Of a stretch of 64,000 nt of DNA, positions 48,571 to 61,790 are shown piece after piece. Source of the DNA: Sambucus nigra (taxonomy: Eukaryota > Streptophyta > Magnoliopsida > Dipsacales > Adoxaceae); NCBI GenBank assembly GCA_949130495.1, contig OX422216.1:99579967-99643966 (forward strand), written 5' to 3'. The notes under the pieces were generated by a model. That model was not told the DNA's origin. It searched no databases and saw only the letters and a program-made list of their open reading frames with translations. Numbering within the stretch: position 1 is the stretch's first letter; each line of letters begins with the position of its first letter. A program made the translations under genes and the position numbers.

Positions 48571-51500
48571 TACTTTCCCCTAATAACGGAATTTCGTCCC
48601 GAAATTCGAAAAAATAGGCATACTTGGTAAAATTAGGTATCCTTCAGTACTCAGAACGAAATGCAAAGAAATTCTCAATCACTACAGCACTCGCTTCACA
48701 ACAATCTTGTTGAACACTCTTAACACTTTATCAGTTATAGGGTTACACCTCAATAAATGCACCTCACGTTGTGCTCTTACTTAACAACATTAGAATAAGA
48801 ATAGCCTATATATCATTGGGCGCATTATCTCAATATTATTGTGAGTTCGCATCTCACTGCGTATCGAGTCCCGCATTTATCTAAACACAAAACTCCCATC
48901 CTATGAGAAACCATAAAACATCTGACTACTCTTGTCCATTCTTTGAATTTATGTTCCCGACGTTGTGACTTTTACACATGGGAAAGCCGCTTCAGACGGT
49001 TAGTGATTAACCCATTATAGTCATCGGATTCTAGCTTCTGATGGATCCCAAAACTCTGATAATCCGCTCACCTCTAAACATCCAGAGGAAGAATGGTAAG
49101 GTTTATTCACTCGAAACCTCAGTAAGAACCTTGTCCACTATAAATAGGTATGGGTGCTTTCATACAACTCTACTATTAGGTAATATCCTCTCCTTTTTAC
49201 CATATTATACGTCACTGACGATCTATACCCGTTGTGGAAATCAAATGATCGCAATGAGTCCAAAAATTTACTTTCATATAGTTCCACCGGTCGTTAATCA
49301 CCTTGCGCCTATTCCTCGGGCCATAGGTGATACAACTTTCTCAAAACGAAACTATTTCCACTGCTTCCTTATACCCCATATTGAAGGTTAGTTTCAGGTA
49401 TTTCATCCTCGTTCGAATTAATACTGGGTAGGACCTCATACCGGCGCGGTCACTATCTAATAGTGTAAATCACCCACGAATATAACAATTTCTTTCCTTC
49501 TTGACAATCCGTTCCACACATTCGAAGGAACTCGTTACTCATCTTTACGATTGCAACCCATTAAAGAAATTTACCATTTTGACTCTTTCGCTACCAAAAT
49601 CGTTGGCTCGACACTAAGTTTCTGGTTAATACCCTTACTCCAACCGATTTTGATCTATAAGTGGCGCACACGGGGGCTACTAATTATGTCCCGCTCAACA
49701 CCGACTTCCATTTATAACTCCTCCCATTAAGTGGTACTTAATAACCCTCTTTTTCCTTCGGCGTATATCGAAAGTTTCGTCCCGTGCACTATTCACCACG
49801 TTGTGCACATCTGCTCTTTATACTTTATTAACATCCTCACTCTATTTACGCATAAGCCACCCTCAACCTTCGATTGGTTGGAACTCCACTTCAAATTGCC
49901 CATAATAGTTAAATATTTGTCTTCTCAAGGGATACACCTTTTTAAATGGCTACCCATAACCCTTCAACCAATTTTGGACATGCTACTCTGATTGCACATG
50001 AATCTATAGATTGTCCATTTCGTTATTTCCACAAGTAAGAATTTCATCCGTCTATGTCTCTTCTTTCGGCGATCCTGACACCAGTAAACCAAGGTGTCCA
50101 TACACTCTATACATTGTGCAAACGGGTTTAAACATCACATACGCTTCATAAGTACTCCAAATTCTTTATTGTCCCTGCATTTACAATGTGGCTACACCAA
50201 TTTGGGTATTCTCAATCCCCCCCCCCCGAATTTGAAATTCTAAATCCTCCTAAACATCATTTTATCCTTCAACCCGCCAAAATAAAACAAACTGATCAGT
50301 ACTTCCTCACCACACAACTGGCTCTACTAGCCTTATATTGTAATTTCTTCTTTAACTTCCAGTTATAACTATATACTTACCTAACGATCGAGGTACCCAA
50401 ATCATGGACAAATGGCCAAACATCTCTTACTACCAACCTTACGCTAAGCTTCATGCGTGGGACTTCTCGCAAAGCGAAATCCAAATAAGGAACCCCCCGA
50501 TACACTACTACCTAGCATTATCGGTCATCGAAATCCGTTAAGCCCTCAGTCCATAACATGTACCCCTATATTCCTGTCTCTTGACAACAACGTTACATCT
50601 CCTTCCGCAATTACACTTAAATAAGAAACTCCTTCCGAAAGACTTTGTCTCTTAACATTAATGGTACTCACATTCCATAAAAATCATGCAAAGATAATCG
50701 GGGATCTCAAAATCCCGTCCCCACACATACAACTATGAGTATTAATTCCCACATCTCTAAAGGGTGATATAACAATGCACTCTTCTTATTACCACATTCT
50801 GAGCATTAATTATAATAACCAGCTAAATCTTTTCGCTGAATAGTAAACCAAATACACTCTGAATCATATCAATAAAGTCCCTACACATATTGGGAACAAT
50901 TATCCGAGACCATTATACTTTTCGAAGTCTCAAAAAAAAAATATATATATATATACACACACAAATATAAAAACGCGAGTCCGGCCCTCTCACAAATGGG
51001 GCCTCGTCATAACAAAAACATTCTACACCAAGGTAGTAACTCCGATGGACTAGCAATAACCGCACACAATCAGTATAATCATTATCATATAACCATGATT
51101 GGGATAATATCATACTTGTATAACACAACACTAAAACGAGTAATTTCAATAAAATATATACCACTATCGATACACCCATTCATCCTCCGCGGATAACACT
51201 AAAGGTAACCCCACTATACCAGGGAAAATATTTACATAAATAATAACATTGTCGAGATACTCACTAAACTCGTCTCTCATGCAAATATAGCAATAATAAA
51301 AATGTAGTAACTCGTTCCTGTCACATACAACACGCATCATCATCTGAGGATATAACTCATACTTCTATCTTGCCAATCGCCCTGGCTACTCAAATGGTTC
51401 CTGGACTTAACAAGCCAGTCCGTACCAAACCGAAAATTTCAATAACTATTGCCCTTTCTAGGCACCATACCCTTTTTTCCTCTACTAGCTTCAAAAAAAA

Positions 51501-52757
51501 AATTTAACGCACGGGTTTTACTCCCCACAAAATACCTTTACACATACTCCTCTTATCTCCAGTCACACTGACCATGTTAAGGTTGTCCTTCTCTCGGACG
51601 TTGGTAGTCTCGACTCTGATGACTATCCCCGTTGTTCCCTTAGCTTTGACGGACCTAAGGAACATTCTACTGGCTGCCACCACTCTTACTGAAATCACCA
51701 TCGCTCAGTAATAATTCAGCTATCCGAATCATTTAAGTGGGTCCCCTGATGGGTCTCCCCCTTGTGGTGCTTCACCAACGCCTTTTCCTCCCGGTCTTAC
51801 ATTGTCTAAATCCTTCGATCCTTGTATCTCCCCACACGAGGAAGCGTTTACCTCCATATTAACAAAATGTGACATTGTTACCATCTGCATTGACCGTCCA
51901 AGCAGAATTCCCCAGAAGTTCTAGTAATTCTTCTTCTAAGTTAATTTTTCCCGTTAATGTCCTCTTCTCTATTGCACCTACTTCATCTAGTGTAAGGTTC
52001 GCTAATTAATTAAATTTCTCTTCACAAAGTGACTTTTGTCCGACCCTCATGTGTGAGTTCAGAACCACGTTCGCATCTTATCCTGAACATCTGATAAAGG
52101 AACTTATGGTCAAACCATACGTATGCGCCTTCTCTTGATAAAACATTCCACTTCTAAGTGTGGTGGTTGCCTCTCACCACTGTAACTTTGCTCTTACGAG
52201 CCAAGAAAAATTTTACCCTAAATTTTCACTCCCGATTAGCCATACTCTGACATATGCCCAAGCCTTTGGATATTTTACCTTCACACGCCATTTCCGCATT
52301 TCTAGTATTTCCACTGCTGGTTCTCTTCAAAGTTTTGTCTGACTCTCTCCCATTCCAAGCTTGTTGGGTGAGTCTAATTTGACCCCATTTTCTACTGTAG
52401 CTGTACTATAAAGTCACATATTATGCCCGAGCCACCTTTACCATCCTGGCTTTCCGTATCATAATAGGGGTGACCTCAACTATGGTCATCATTCTTGAAA
52501 TTTACCTTATAACCTCAACTGAGCTTTATCTCCTGTTGTCCGTCCAACTCGCACGACATACTGCATTATTCGACTCACGAACACTCCCGAATGGAAATAC
52601 GATTCACTATCATATACCTTATAGCAGGAGAATAAAACCTCACTAAAGAAATCAATAATCCTAAACATAGGGCTCTATATCAAAGAAAGCTACGCTGGAA
52701 GCATAATAAGCCGCACAGATGCTAAAGGACACTAGAACCTGATGCTCTGATACCACC
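48571..52757 (-). mobile_element. LARD2 interior 2, non-coding
   Basis: Collinear with interior 1: the same PPT region, the module at about 50430-50600, and PBS at 52744-52755. The (TA)n tract is much shorter here (about 50942-50954), and an 8-base C run appears at about 50218-50227. Confidence 0.8.
50430..50600 (-). other. Conserved module, LARD2 interior 2 copy
   Basis: Nearly identical to the interior 1 copy. One difference is GACTTCTCGC where the other copies have GATGTCTCGC. Confidence 0.85.
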
Positions 52758-55745
52758 TGTAACACCCCGTCTAATTAAATACCGGGTAGCTACTCCTTTA
52801 TAAAATTAATACAGAATATCAAGTTGGTTCAGTCTTAGCATCACTGTCGAAAACAATTAGTTAATTACTAGCCACCTAATATTTAAAAAGAGAGAAGTCA
52901 AATTTTATTGATTAAGTTAACATAATCCAAGTAATTAAGTCAACAACCATTAATCGCATAAACAATCTCAAATGAATAATCAACGAAAAGAAATAAACTG
53001 AGTCTGGAGTAAACACTCCAATAATAATACCAGAGTAAAATAAAGTCCCGATACAAGAGTCTGAATAAATAAACCAACATCTGAAATAAAATTAAAAGTC
53101 TGAGGATGCTATCTCTAAATGGAAATGGGCGACATGCCCTAACAGATGAGTAATCCTGAGTAGAGTCAAGTACAGAATATGAAGGCGTCTAATACCGAGA
53201 TCCTGTAACTTCCACAGCAGTTAAAGCACATCAATGTAATGGAACTCCTATGCTTGGCGTCCCTGTGGTTGGGCACCTAAAATGTTTTTACAAAACAAAA
53301 TAGATTTGGAAGAAAACGGGTCAGAGCCCGAGGTGAAAATAGTTTAAAAGTTTAGCAAGTGTTTAAATTATAATTAAGCAACACATATTATAAACATGTT
53401 AGTTGCGTACTCTCACATGAGTTTCTCACCTCTCAACTAATGTGCACGCCTAATGTATTCCCTTAACCCATCCTAGTTATGCCGCTAACTAACTAGTCTG
53501 TACCACTCCTGCTTTCGCACTCTAACATAGGTATCTACTCGTAACACCCAACCAAGTTATATTTATAACCCATATTCACATTCATTAAATTACTTATCTC
53601 AAGTGTTAATTACATTCTCACATTCTTAGTCCATTACAATATCTTAGTTATTCACATTTACTAAGCAACAGTGAACCAGTCAAAAGTACATATATAAATC
53701 ACTCTCAGTATATGTTTATATATATACATATAAGGCACCCCTAGGCTAAGCTGCGGTGCACGCATACTCTGCTATCAAATCCATGATATCACGTACGTAA
53801 GGATCACGTGTTTCGAATCACTCAGGAACCGTCATAATACAAATCATAATATTGGAGGCGAACATAATTCACATACCCATGTGTCACGCACATACCTACG
53901 CTCCCATGGTCAGCTGACTTATCAACTCACAAATAATTCATTCATAGTCCTATGTCCTTAAGGTACCAATATAATTCCCCCTGAAGGCACACAAAGATAA
54001 GATGGCCCTTTTCCCGAAAACCGACATCACGTGATAGCAAGTATGGTAGGTATGTCATACACATTTGAAATCCATACACTAGGCATTCACACAACCTAAG
54101 TAATCAAATTTCAATATAGATATACACATTCTATCTATTTAGTCTCGTACGTAGTAAGTTTATCCCGAACATCATACGTAAATATTTATTTAACTTGATA
54201 ACTCTCTCGTCGTATCAATTTGAGTACCTTAACCTATCCCAAAAGGTTACTAGGTCTCCTATTAGTTTCTAATGTTATCTCAGTAATTTAAAGCCCCTCC
54301 GTTACTGTTCTTATCCTTACCTCAGCATTTATTCCCATTATAGTTTCAATTCGCACGATTTCTAACTGTACCTCACTTGGTAGTCCCTCGTAAGCAATAG
54401 TATTCAATTCCCTAAGGTAATCCATTTTTTTTCGGGTTTCAACTAAGACCCTACTGACCTTAACTAAGTCCCACAATATCATATTAATCACCCTAAGAAT
54501 CATTATCGGCTTTGGGATTTTTCTTAAACCTTAAAGGGAAACAATTACCAAAAATCAAGAGAGGTCGATCGATCGAAGAAAAGGGGTCGATCGATCGATC
54601 GACATTCTTGAGTCGATCGATCGACCAAGCAGGTAGTTGCCGAGGATTTCCTTAAAAAGTTACGGGTTTCCTCTTTTTACACCTCTAATTCTTCATTTCA
54701 ACGTCCTAAACTCCCAACCAAGTATACTAATAATCCTACCAACATGTTTGCATAAATTCCAACGTTTTAGAATCATCAAATCACAATGGGACATTAAATG
54801 CTTGGATCAATTCACATAATTTTCATATATAATTCATTACAAATTCATAATTCTCTACACATGGATCATGATTTCGTGGCTGCTAAAATCTCAGAAGTTA
54901 ATCTACATGCAAAACCTACCCAGATTACGATTTCAATTCTTCAAATCCATTCAATTATCATTATTTAAGGTTATTCTTCAATTCTAACCTAATATGGATG
55001 ATATATGCACTAATTTATTGCAAGTTAAATCACTTGCATGGCAATGAAGATTCTGATCCTTTAAAGTAGATGGTATCGAAATGCTTCTCTCTTTCCGATT
55101 TATCCGATGGTGGCGACGGTGGTGTAAAAAGTCCAAAGATGGTGGTTCTCCTTTGGTAACTTCCTCCACTTCATCTCTAATGGTCGTTTGTGAATCTTGG
55201 TGATGGAAACCCTAAGGCTCTAACCTGTTGGTTGATAAAGATTTCTAAATTTCGTGGGTGATTCACCAAAAATAAAAATGACTAATATACCCCCTCGGGT
55301 TGTTGGTTAGGCCTAAAAATGCCCCGGAACCCAAATTAAACCCTCGGCTAGTGTTTTCGGACTATCTCAACCCTTCCGGACACGTTGGCTCACTCAAAAT
55401 GCTCATACGGATCACATACAAATAAAAATACTTTTAAATCCATTAAATTGGGTCCTGGCACGACTAACACGCGCGTCCCAACTAAATTATCGAAACTGCC
55501 GTATTTTCAACTCACAATAATTTTAATAAATTCAATAATCACATATTACCATAATCACTCAGTGATATTCAACGTTATCATCATATTTAAATACTAACTC
55601 TCGTCTCGCTAGTTATTTAAATCCAAATTAATTTTCAATTAATTATCCTAAATTAATTTAATGGATCTCACAATTAAAAGAAATTGAAAGCAATTTCATT
55701 TAATTAATCTCATAATTTAAAGCCATAAAAATACGGGGTATTATA
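52758..55745 (-). repeat. LARD2 LTR C (2988 bp)
   Basis: The palindrome array at 54565-54624 is shorter than in A and B by about one unit. Its outer end reads GGGGTATTATA where the other copies have GGGGTATTACA, a C-to-T change in the terminus. It differs from A and B more than they differ from each other. Confidence 0.9.
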
Positions 55746-56885
55746 GTCTATTCATAAAATTTTACCCCTCATAGTTAGCAATGGCATTCTGAATCTCATT
55801 TTCCCAGTTGAGCCTTTCTCGATACTCTTGGTTCCTAAATCTGATCTCTTTCCACACAGACTCAGCATAGCTGCACTTATTGAACAGGTGGTTAATGGTT
55901 TCAACCTCCTGGTTGCAGCTGTTGTAGAGGTTGTCCTCTAAAATTCCCGAGGTACAAAGCTTGTCCTTGGTATGTAAAGCTTTCTTGCATGCCAACCAAA
56001 GTATGAAAGAGCATTTAGGAATATTGTTTTTGTTCCAAATAATCTTTTGCCAGCCTTTAGCAGTCACAGTGGGGGAGAGCTCCCTATATGCATAACCAAT
56101 TGAGAAACCATTGGTTGTGGGAGTCCAAACCACCTCATCTTTCATTCCATCTCTAATGCAAGGCAGCTCAGCTTCTCTAATTTTAGTAAGTTCCCAAGTT
56201 ATTGATGGCCACCTCCACTTATTACCCTAGATATGATCAGCAACCATAGCTTTTTGGTTGCTCGCATCATCATAAATGACTCTAGGACCATAACGATCCA
56301 ATAAAGGCCCGTTTGGATGCCAATTTTCATACCAAAGGATGGTGTCCTGCCCATCACCAATCTTGTGCTTAATGAAAGGTTTACCCTTCTGTCTATTCTG
56401 CAAAATCTTTCTCCAGCTCCAAGTTGTATCATTCGAAATTGATAAGGCCCAAATACTCTTTCTTTTTAGTTTATATGGGTTGCACCATTTCACCCAGAGA
56501 CTATCTTTCCTACTGCAAATATTCCATAGCTGCTTTAAAGTGGCTGTAATATTCTAGGTCTCCAAACATTTTATGCCCAAACCTCCAGCTTCCTTTGAAT
56601 TACAGATATAACTCCAAGCAACATTTTCCCCCCGTGTGTCTACTGTCTGAACCAGTCCACAAAAGTCCCTCATAAGTTCAATTTTTGCAATGACCCCTTT
56701 GGGCAGAATGAATAGGCTTGACCAATAGACTTGCATCCCAAATAAGACAGATTTGATAAGTTGTAGTCTACCAGCATAGTTAAGATACCTATTAGCCCAT
56801 CTATTAATTCGATTAGTTATCTTCTCAATCATCCTGTTACAATCATCAGCCTTTAGCCTCGAAGTTATAAGGGTAATGCAATCCT
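55746..56885 (-). pseudogene. LINE ORF2, RT C-terminal and zinc domain (right part)
   Basis: The minus-strand order from 56880 is SRLKADDCNRMIEKITNRIN, NYAGRLQLIKSVLFGMQVYW and LFILPKGVI (RT thumb region of L1-like plant LINEs). Then YENWHPNGPLLDRYG (about 56290-56340) and the zf-RVT segment NNIPKCSFILWLACKKAL (about 56000-56050) with its Cys-rich follow-up. The protein then continues in the fragment at 37970-38319 once LARD2 is removed. It is 5'-truncated near 56885, with several frameshifts and stops. It was the insertion target of LARD2. Confidence 0.85.
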
Positions 56886-57330
56886 AAACTCTACGTGATA
56901 ATACTGTTTTATAGAGTTTATAATCCAAATTTTATCTTGTTTAATTAAGATAATGATTTTAGTGTGGAAAAGTAAATAACATCAAATAAGGGATCTATAT
57001 GGAAAAAAACTCACTAACGAGAAAACCTTGGGTTGATAATGACAATAAATATACTATGGTAGAGTTTTACGAAAGAAATTATGAGACACCTACACAACTT
57101 TCACAGAAATTCTTTCCCACCATATCTTTCGAGAAAGGCATCAAAAATTGGAGCACGCTACAAACCACCACTGATTTTGGTCAAAACCAATGTCTTCAAA
57201 CCCTTCGCTAGATAGAAACTTATTTTGAGTTTAAGAGAACTTTGTTTCACATGTTGAAACCTCAAGAAACCACAAAAACTATACCTAACATGTGTGAGGG
57301 TACCTTAAGGTTGAAATGGATCTAGGGAAA
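56886..57330 (-). repeat. Copia LTR-like sequence, partial
   Basis: Plus-strand words CTCACTAACGAGAAAACCTTGG (split as CTCACTAACGAG and GAAAACCTTGG) and CCAAATTTTATCTTGTT resemble the PBS-proximal part of the left copia LTR (about 1391-1560: CCAAATTTTATCTTGTTAG, CCACAACGAGAAAAAACCTC). It sits between a decayed pol and, once the LINE is removed, a gag. Boundaries are uncertain. Confidence 0.45.
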
Positions 57331-59030
57331 TATATGGTTTAGTAACAGGAGAGAAAGTCTCATAAATATTTATACCTTCTATTTGATTATCTCCCTAAGT
57401 AACCAATACAACTTATTTTTAATTATCACACCTATTTCATCGATTTTGTTTTAAAAAATCCATTTGGTATCGATGATTAAGCTATTAAAGGGCATAGGAA
57501 CAGGATATCATACATTGTATATTTGAAATTGTGCTAGCTATTCTTACATAGCATTGATCCAATAAGAATCTTTTAAGGCATCATTCACACTCTTGGTTCT
57601 TCGAAAAAACAAAGCATGTAAAGTTAGAAAAAGTACGAAGTTGGGATCTTGTTCTTACAGGCTCTAATACATCTCCAATTATATTGTTGGTGGGGTAATC
57701 TTTAAAAACCCAATTTGGTATAGCAGGGTATCTGTTGGTAGCAACTCAAATTCAAGAGATGAGTCATTTTCTAAAACATTTAGGGGTTTAACTTCTAAAA
57801 CCGATTCATTACTAATAGTATCAATAGTCCTGTCATTTTAAATTATGTTAATAGATTCCATTATGCAGTTGGTACATAAATTGTAGATTCGGTAGGCTCT
57901 ACTGTTTTGAGAATACCCAAGAAAAATTTCTTTATCACCTCATGTGTCAAATTTTTTTAGATGTTCTATATCTTTACAAACATAACACAAAACTCCCAAA
58001 GGTTCTAAAGTATTTAACTTTGGTTTTTTTATTATACCAAAGTTCATAAGGTGTTTTTTTTATGGAGGTAAACCGTATTTATTATGTGGCAAGAAGTTTG
58101 GACAACCTCGACCCAAAAAAATTTAGACAAGTCGTTAGCATAAATTAAAATCGTGGCTATTTCTTATATTGTTGTATTCTTCCTTTCAACCACACCATTA
58201 TGTTTTGGTGTCTTAGGTTCACTGAACTCATGATGATAACCATTTACAGAACAATATTTAATCATACCAGTTTCTTTGAACTCACCCTGATCACTTCTAA
58301 TGCGTAGTACTTAGGTGTCCTTTTCATTTTAAATATTCAAAATAATTTTCAAAAATTCTTTGAAAGTATCAGACTTATTGTTCATAAAATTAATCCAAGT
58401 AAAATGTGTGAAGTCATCCACAATAACTAAAATGTAGTTATTACCACAAAGGCTAACATTTTGAGAGGGACCCGTTTAATCCATACAGATGAGGTCAAAA
58501 GGTTTAGAGGTCATAATATCTTTCACTTTCTTATGAGGTACTTTGATTATTTTCGCCACTTGGCTACGTCCACTAACAATGTTTATATACTTTTTAATTT
58601 TAGGCAAACCTCGAACAATGTCTTGAGTGCTTAATTTTCTTAAATTTTCAAAATTAGTATGACCTAGCCTATTATATCGAAGGTCGGAATCATCAAGTCT
58701 AGTCAAATGGCAAGAAATAGACCCGGGATTAACAATGTAACAATTATCCATAGTCACGTTTCCCGTCAAATTGCAGTGACCATTTTTATCAAATATTTTG
58801 CACTTAGATTTTGAAAAGTTCGCGGTGTGGTCTACATTACATAATTGACTAATACTCAGAAGATTAACTTCTAAATCCTTAACTATAAGAACATCATTAA
58901 GTAGGGGTGGTCATATGTTTAGAACAATCGAAATCTATATACCACCCAGTTGAGGTGCATTTATCTTTGAGTGAATAAATAACAATATTAAATTTAAATT
59001 GGGGTAATAAATAATCTTTTCTAACCCAAA
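57330..59030 (-). pseudogene. Copia pol fragment: protease end, integrase, start of RT
   Basis: Minus-strand order: VLIVKDLEVNLLSISQLC (about 58850-58910), GAG-pre-integrase YNRLGHTNFENLRKLS (about 58630-58680), first integrase Asp in DLICMD (about 58476), scattered integrase remnants, then RT pieces near 57440-57580 (WINAMQEEL-like and TKWIFKNK) and ETFSPVTKP (about 57360). Many stops and shifts. The upstream part of this element is cut off at 59031 by the plus-strand LTR. Confidence 0.7.
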
Positions 59031-60933
59031 TGTAATACCCCGTACTTTTATAAAGAAATTTAAATTACATAAGTGGCGTAATTTGGTCATTTGAGGAAAT
59101 TATTGTGAATAGTAATTTTGAAATTTATGAGTGTAATTAAATAAATTTAGAATATGAAGTGAATAGTAAATATTAGTTTGCAAGTGTCGGATTAATATTT
59201 ACATGGATTATATTTTCTTATAAGACTAAGAATATGAGTGAGATTATTTTAATTACGTGTCGCAGTTGGGTAAAGCGACAAATGATAATATTTTAATTGG
59301 AAAACACGCGTATTGGAATGTGTTGGGTTTAATTAGTTAATTTTAGTTAAGTGACTCGGATGGAGATTTCGAGTGCGTAGTTGGTTTCGAAATGGCCGAA
59401 ATAGTCAAAATGAAGTACCCGGGGGGGTAATGTTTGGGTTTCGGGGACTTTTTGGACTAGTAGGGACTCGCAATTAAGCACACGAGTCATTTTACAATTG
59501 GGTATACTCCCAATTTCAAGATTTATAAGGGGAGAACCCTCATTTCTCCCACATTTCATCCCTAGGAGAGAGAAAGAAGAAAATAAAGAATAGAAAGAGA
59601 AGAGAAGAGAAGAAGGGGATTTTCGGCCAAGTTCCGCGGGATTCGACTCGAGGTCGTCGAATTTTATCCACGAGGCAAGTGTTTAACTTGCTTTTATGAT
59701 TTAGTGTATTTATTTCTCATATTATAGTTGGTGTGTAAAAAAAGTATAAAGATTTTTGGGTTGGGTTTTCGTGAATCAAAATGGGGGTTCCGGAAGTTTG
59801 AACGAGTAAAATTCGGTTAATATCCAATTTGAGAAACTTAAGAATTTGTGGAAATTAGTTGTTGATTATTGGTTCTAGGATGATTAGAACCATTTTTATG
59901 TGTGGATATATTGTTGGTTGAGGTTGGATGATGATGGGAGAGACAAAAAGCTTGGAGGCGCATTAATGGAGATCTGTAATTGGAGAAGATAGTGAACAGT
60001 AATGCAACAGCTTGCGGGGTCGATTCGGCCAGGAAGAAAATTAATTTAGCTCTTAGTCAAAACATAAAAGTTCTATATCTTTTCGATACAGTCGCGTGAG
60101 CACCAACCGCATATTTTTCTGTTTTTTAATGAATTTTTAATGATTTTTCTAAGGAAGCAGTTCCGAGGTTGAAATCGTTAGCTCGGAAATCAAATCAAAA
60201 ATTGGAAAAATTAAGGCTAGAATTGTTTGGAGATAAATATTAGGGGTTCCTAAATAAAGTTTTTGGACTTCTAAATTACTTGAGGAAAAAAATAAAAACC
60301 TTGAATTCGTAGAAATAAATCCGGGCTATATTTTTAAATGATTATTTAGGATGGGTAACATTCGAGAAAGTCTTCAGCAAGTGTGTTTATATAGTTATTC
60401 GTAGAGAATAACTACGGTCCAAGTACATTTGAGTGAATTCTAGAATGCGAGTAGGGTGGAATTTAATATATGGGCTAAAAAGGTTCAAGCTACTATGCGG
60501 TATGTCTTTATTTACAATTATTATTGTAGGTGATGCGGTACCTATGGAGATTAATATAAGTAGTTAGTATACTTATTTAATTATTACGAATTGGTATATT
60601 CGGGTTTATATTATAATCCTTAAAAGTGAGTAAGGTGCGAATTATATTTTAAGTAATAGAATACTTGTGAATTTAGTATTTTAAGTGTATAAATACTTAT
60701 ATACTATTACTAATGGAAACATTCGAGGTTTTGGCTATCGCTATAAGAGTTTGGCAATTATAGCCATATATATTGAGAAGAGATATATACTATATATACG
60801 GGAATCGTTACAGTATATATATAAAATAATTATGAATATATCTGTGTATGAATGGTATATTTATGTGAAGAATACCCGTCTAATGCTATCATGGGAAGTT
60901 GCGCGATGTAGGTGAGGCCCCTGGCTTGAGGAG

Positions 60934-61135
60934 CTGGGAGCGCATAGTTCCCAGGTCATAGCGTCCATTTTATATTGTGTGATTTTTATTAGGGGTGAGA
61001 CGTGGTGGGTATGTTTCGTTCTCATTTCCAGGGAGGAACTATGACTGCTTCACATATGTTGTGATTTGATTTTTACCAAGTCGGTGTGAGAGTTCGACCG
61101 CTCGTACCCAGGATGATGTGTGAGTAATTCCCTGG
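60934..61135. promoter_or_regulatory. Stem-loop cluster, 59031 LTR
   Basis: III: CTGGGA 60934-60939 / TCCCAG 60949-60954. II: GTCG 61080-61083 / CGAC 61095-61098. I: CCAGG 61108-61112 / CCTGG 61131-61135. Order and position relative to a TATA-like tract match the two LARD families. Confidence 0.65.
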
Positions 61136-61629
61136 AAGATGATGGCATTGAGAGACTGCATCCATTGAGTTATATCTCTGAGGGATGGTTATTATACTTA
61201 TATAGTGTGTGATATATAGGTATGGACATACTTGATGTGTATAGTATATTGTATATATATATATATATGAGATGTGAAACATATATATACAGACATAATA
61301 AAGGATGGATTGTGAGATAAATTCTGAATCTTTCGGGAGTATAAAATCCGGAATAAAATAGGTATATACGTATATAAAGATGAGAATATTATATACGAGG
61401 TTAATAACACTATAACGTGAATAGTGTAAATAACTAGTGAAAGTTATTCATGATGTAAGGATGAATCATAAGTGAGAGATTATAATGTATAAGCTCAGGC
61501 AATAGATTAGAATATTTTATAAAGAATGAATAAAGTGATCTTCTCCTTCTAGTAGATTTGTATCCAGATTTATATGAATATGAGTCATAGGTTATAGTGA
61601 GAACTATATATATACCCACGGGATTTTTT

Positions 61630-61790
61630 TTATATGTGTAATGTACTGAGGGCCTAATAGATATCGACGATCAACATTGTCATGTAGTAGTGTATCGGTA
61701 GGGTTCCTTGTTTGGATTTCGCTTCGCGAGACACCCCACGCACGAACGTAGCACAATGTTGGGAATGGGGAGAAGTTTAGTCCTTTGTAC
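61630..61790 (+). other. Conserved module, LTR-resident copy
   Basis: Reads TACTGAGGGCCTAATAGAT, GTAGTAGTGTATCGG, GGATTTCGCTTCGCGAGACA and CCCACGCACGAA, matching LARD interiors in the same element-relative orientation. It lies between LTR landmarks that are contiguous in the other families. Confidence 0.85.

Larger units (their letters stand above)
38325..55745 (-). mobile_element. LARD2: LTR-interior-LTR-interior-LTR array, 17.4 kb
   Basis: Three homologous LTRs (A 38325-41344, B 45540-48570, C 52758-55745) alternate with two homologous interiors (41345-45539, 48571-52757). Each interior has its own PBS (45526-45537, 52744-52755) and PPT. Only the outer ends carry the target duplication GTCTA (38320-38324 and 55746-55750), so this was one insertion later expanded, most simply by unequal recombination between LTRs. 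No coding domain was found. It is a sister family of LARD1 with clearly related interior and LTR landmarks. Confidence 0.93.
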
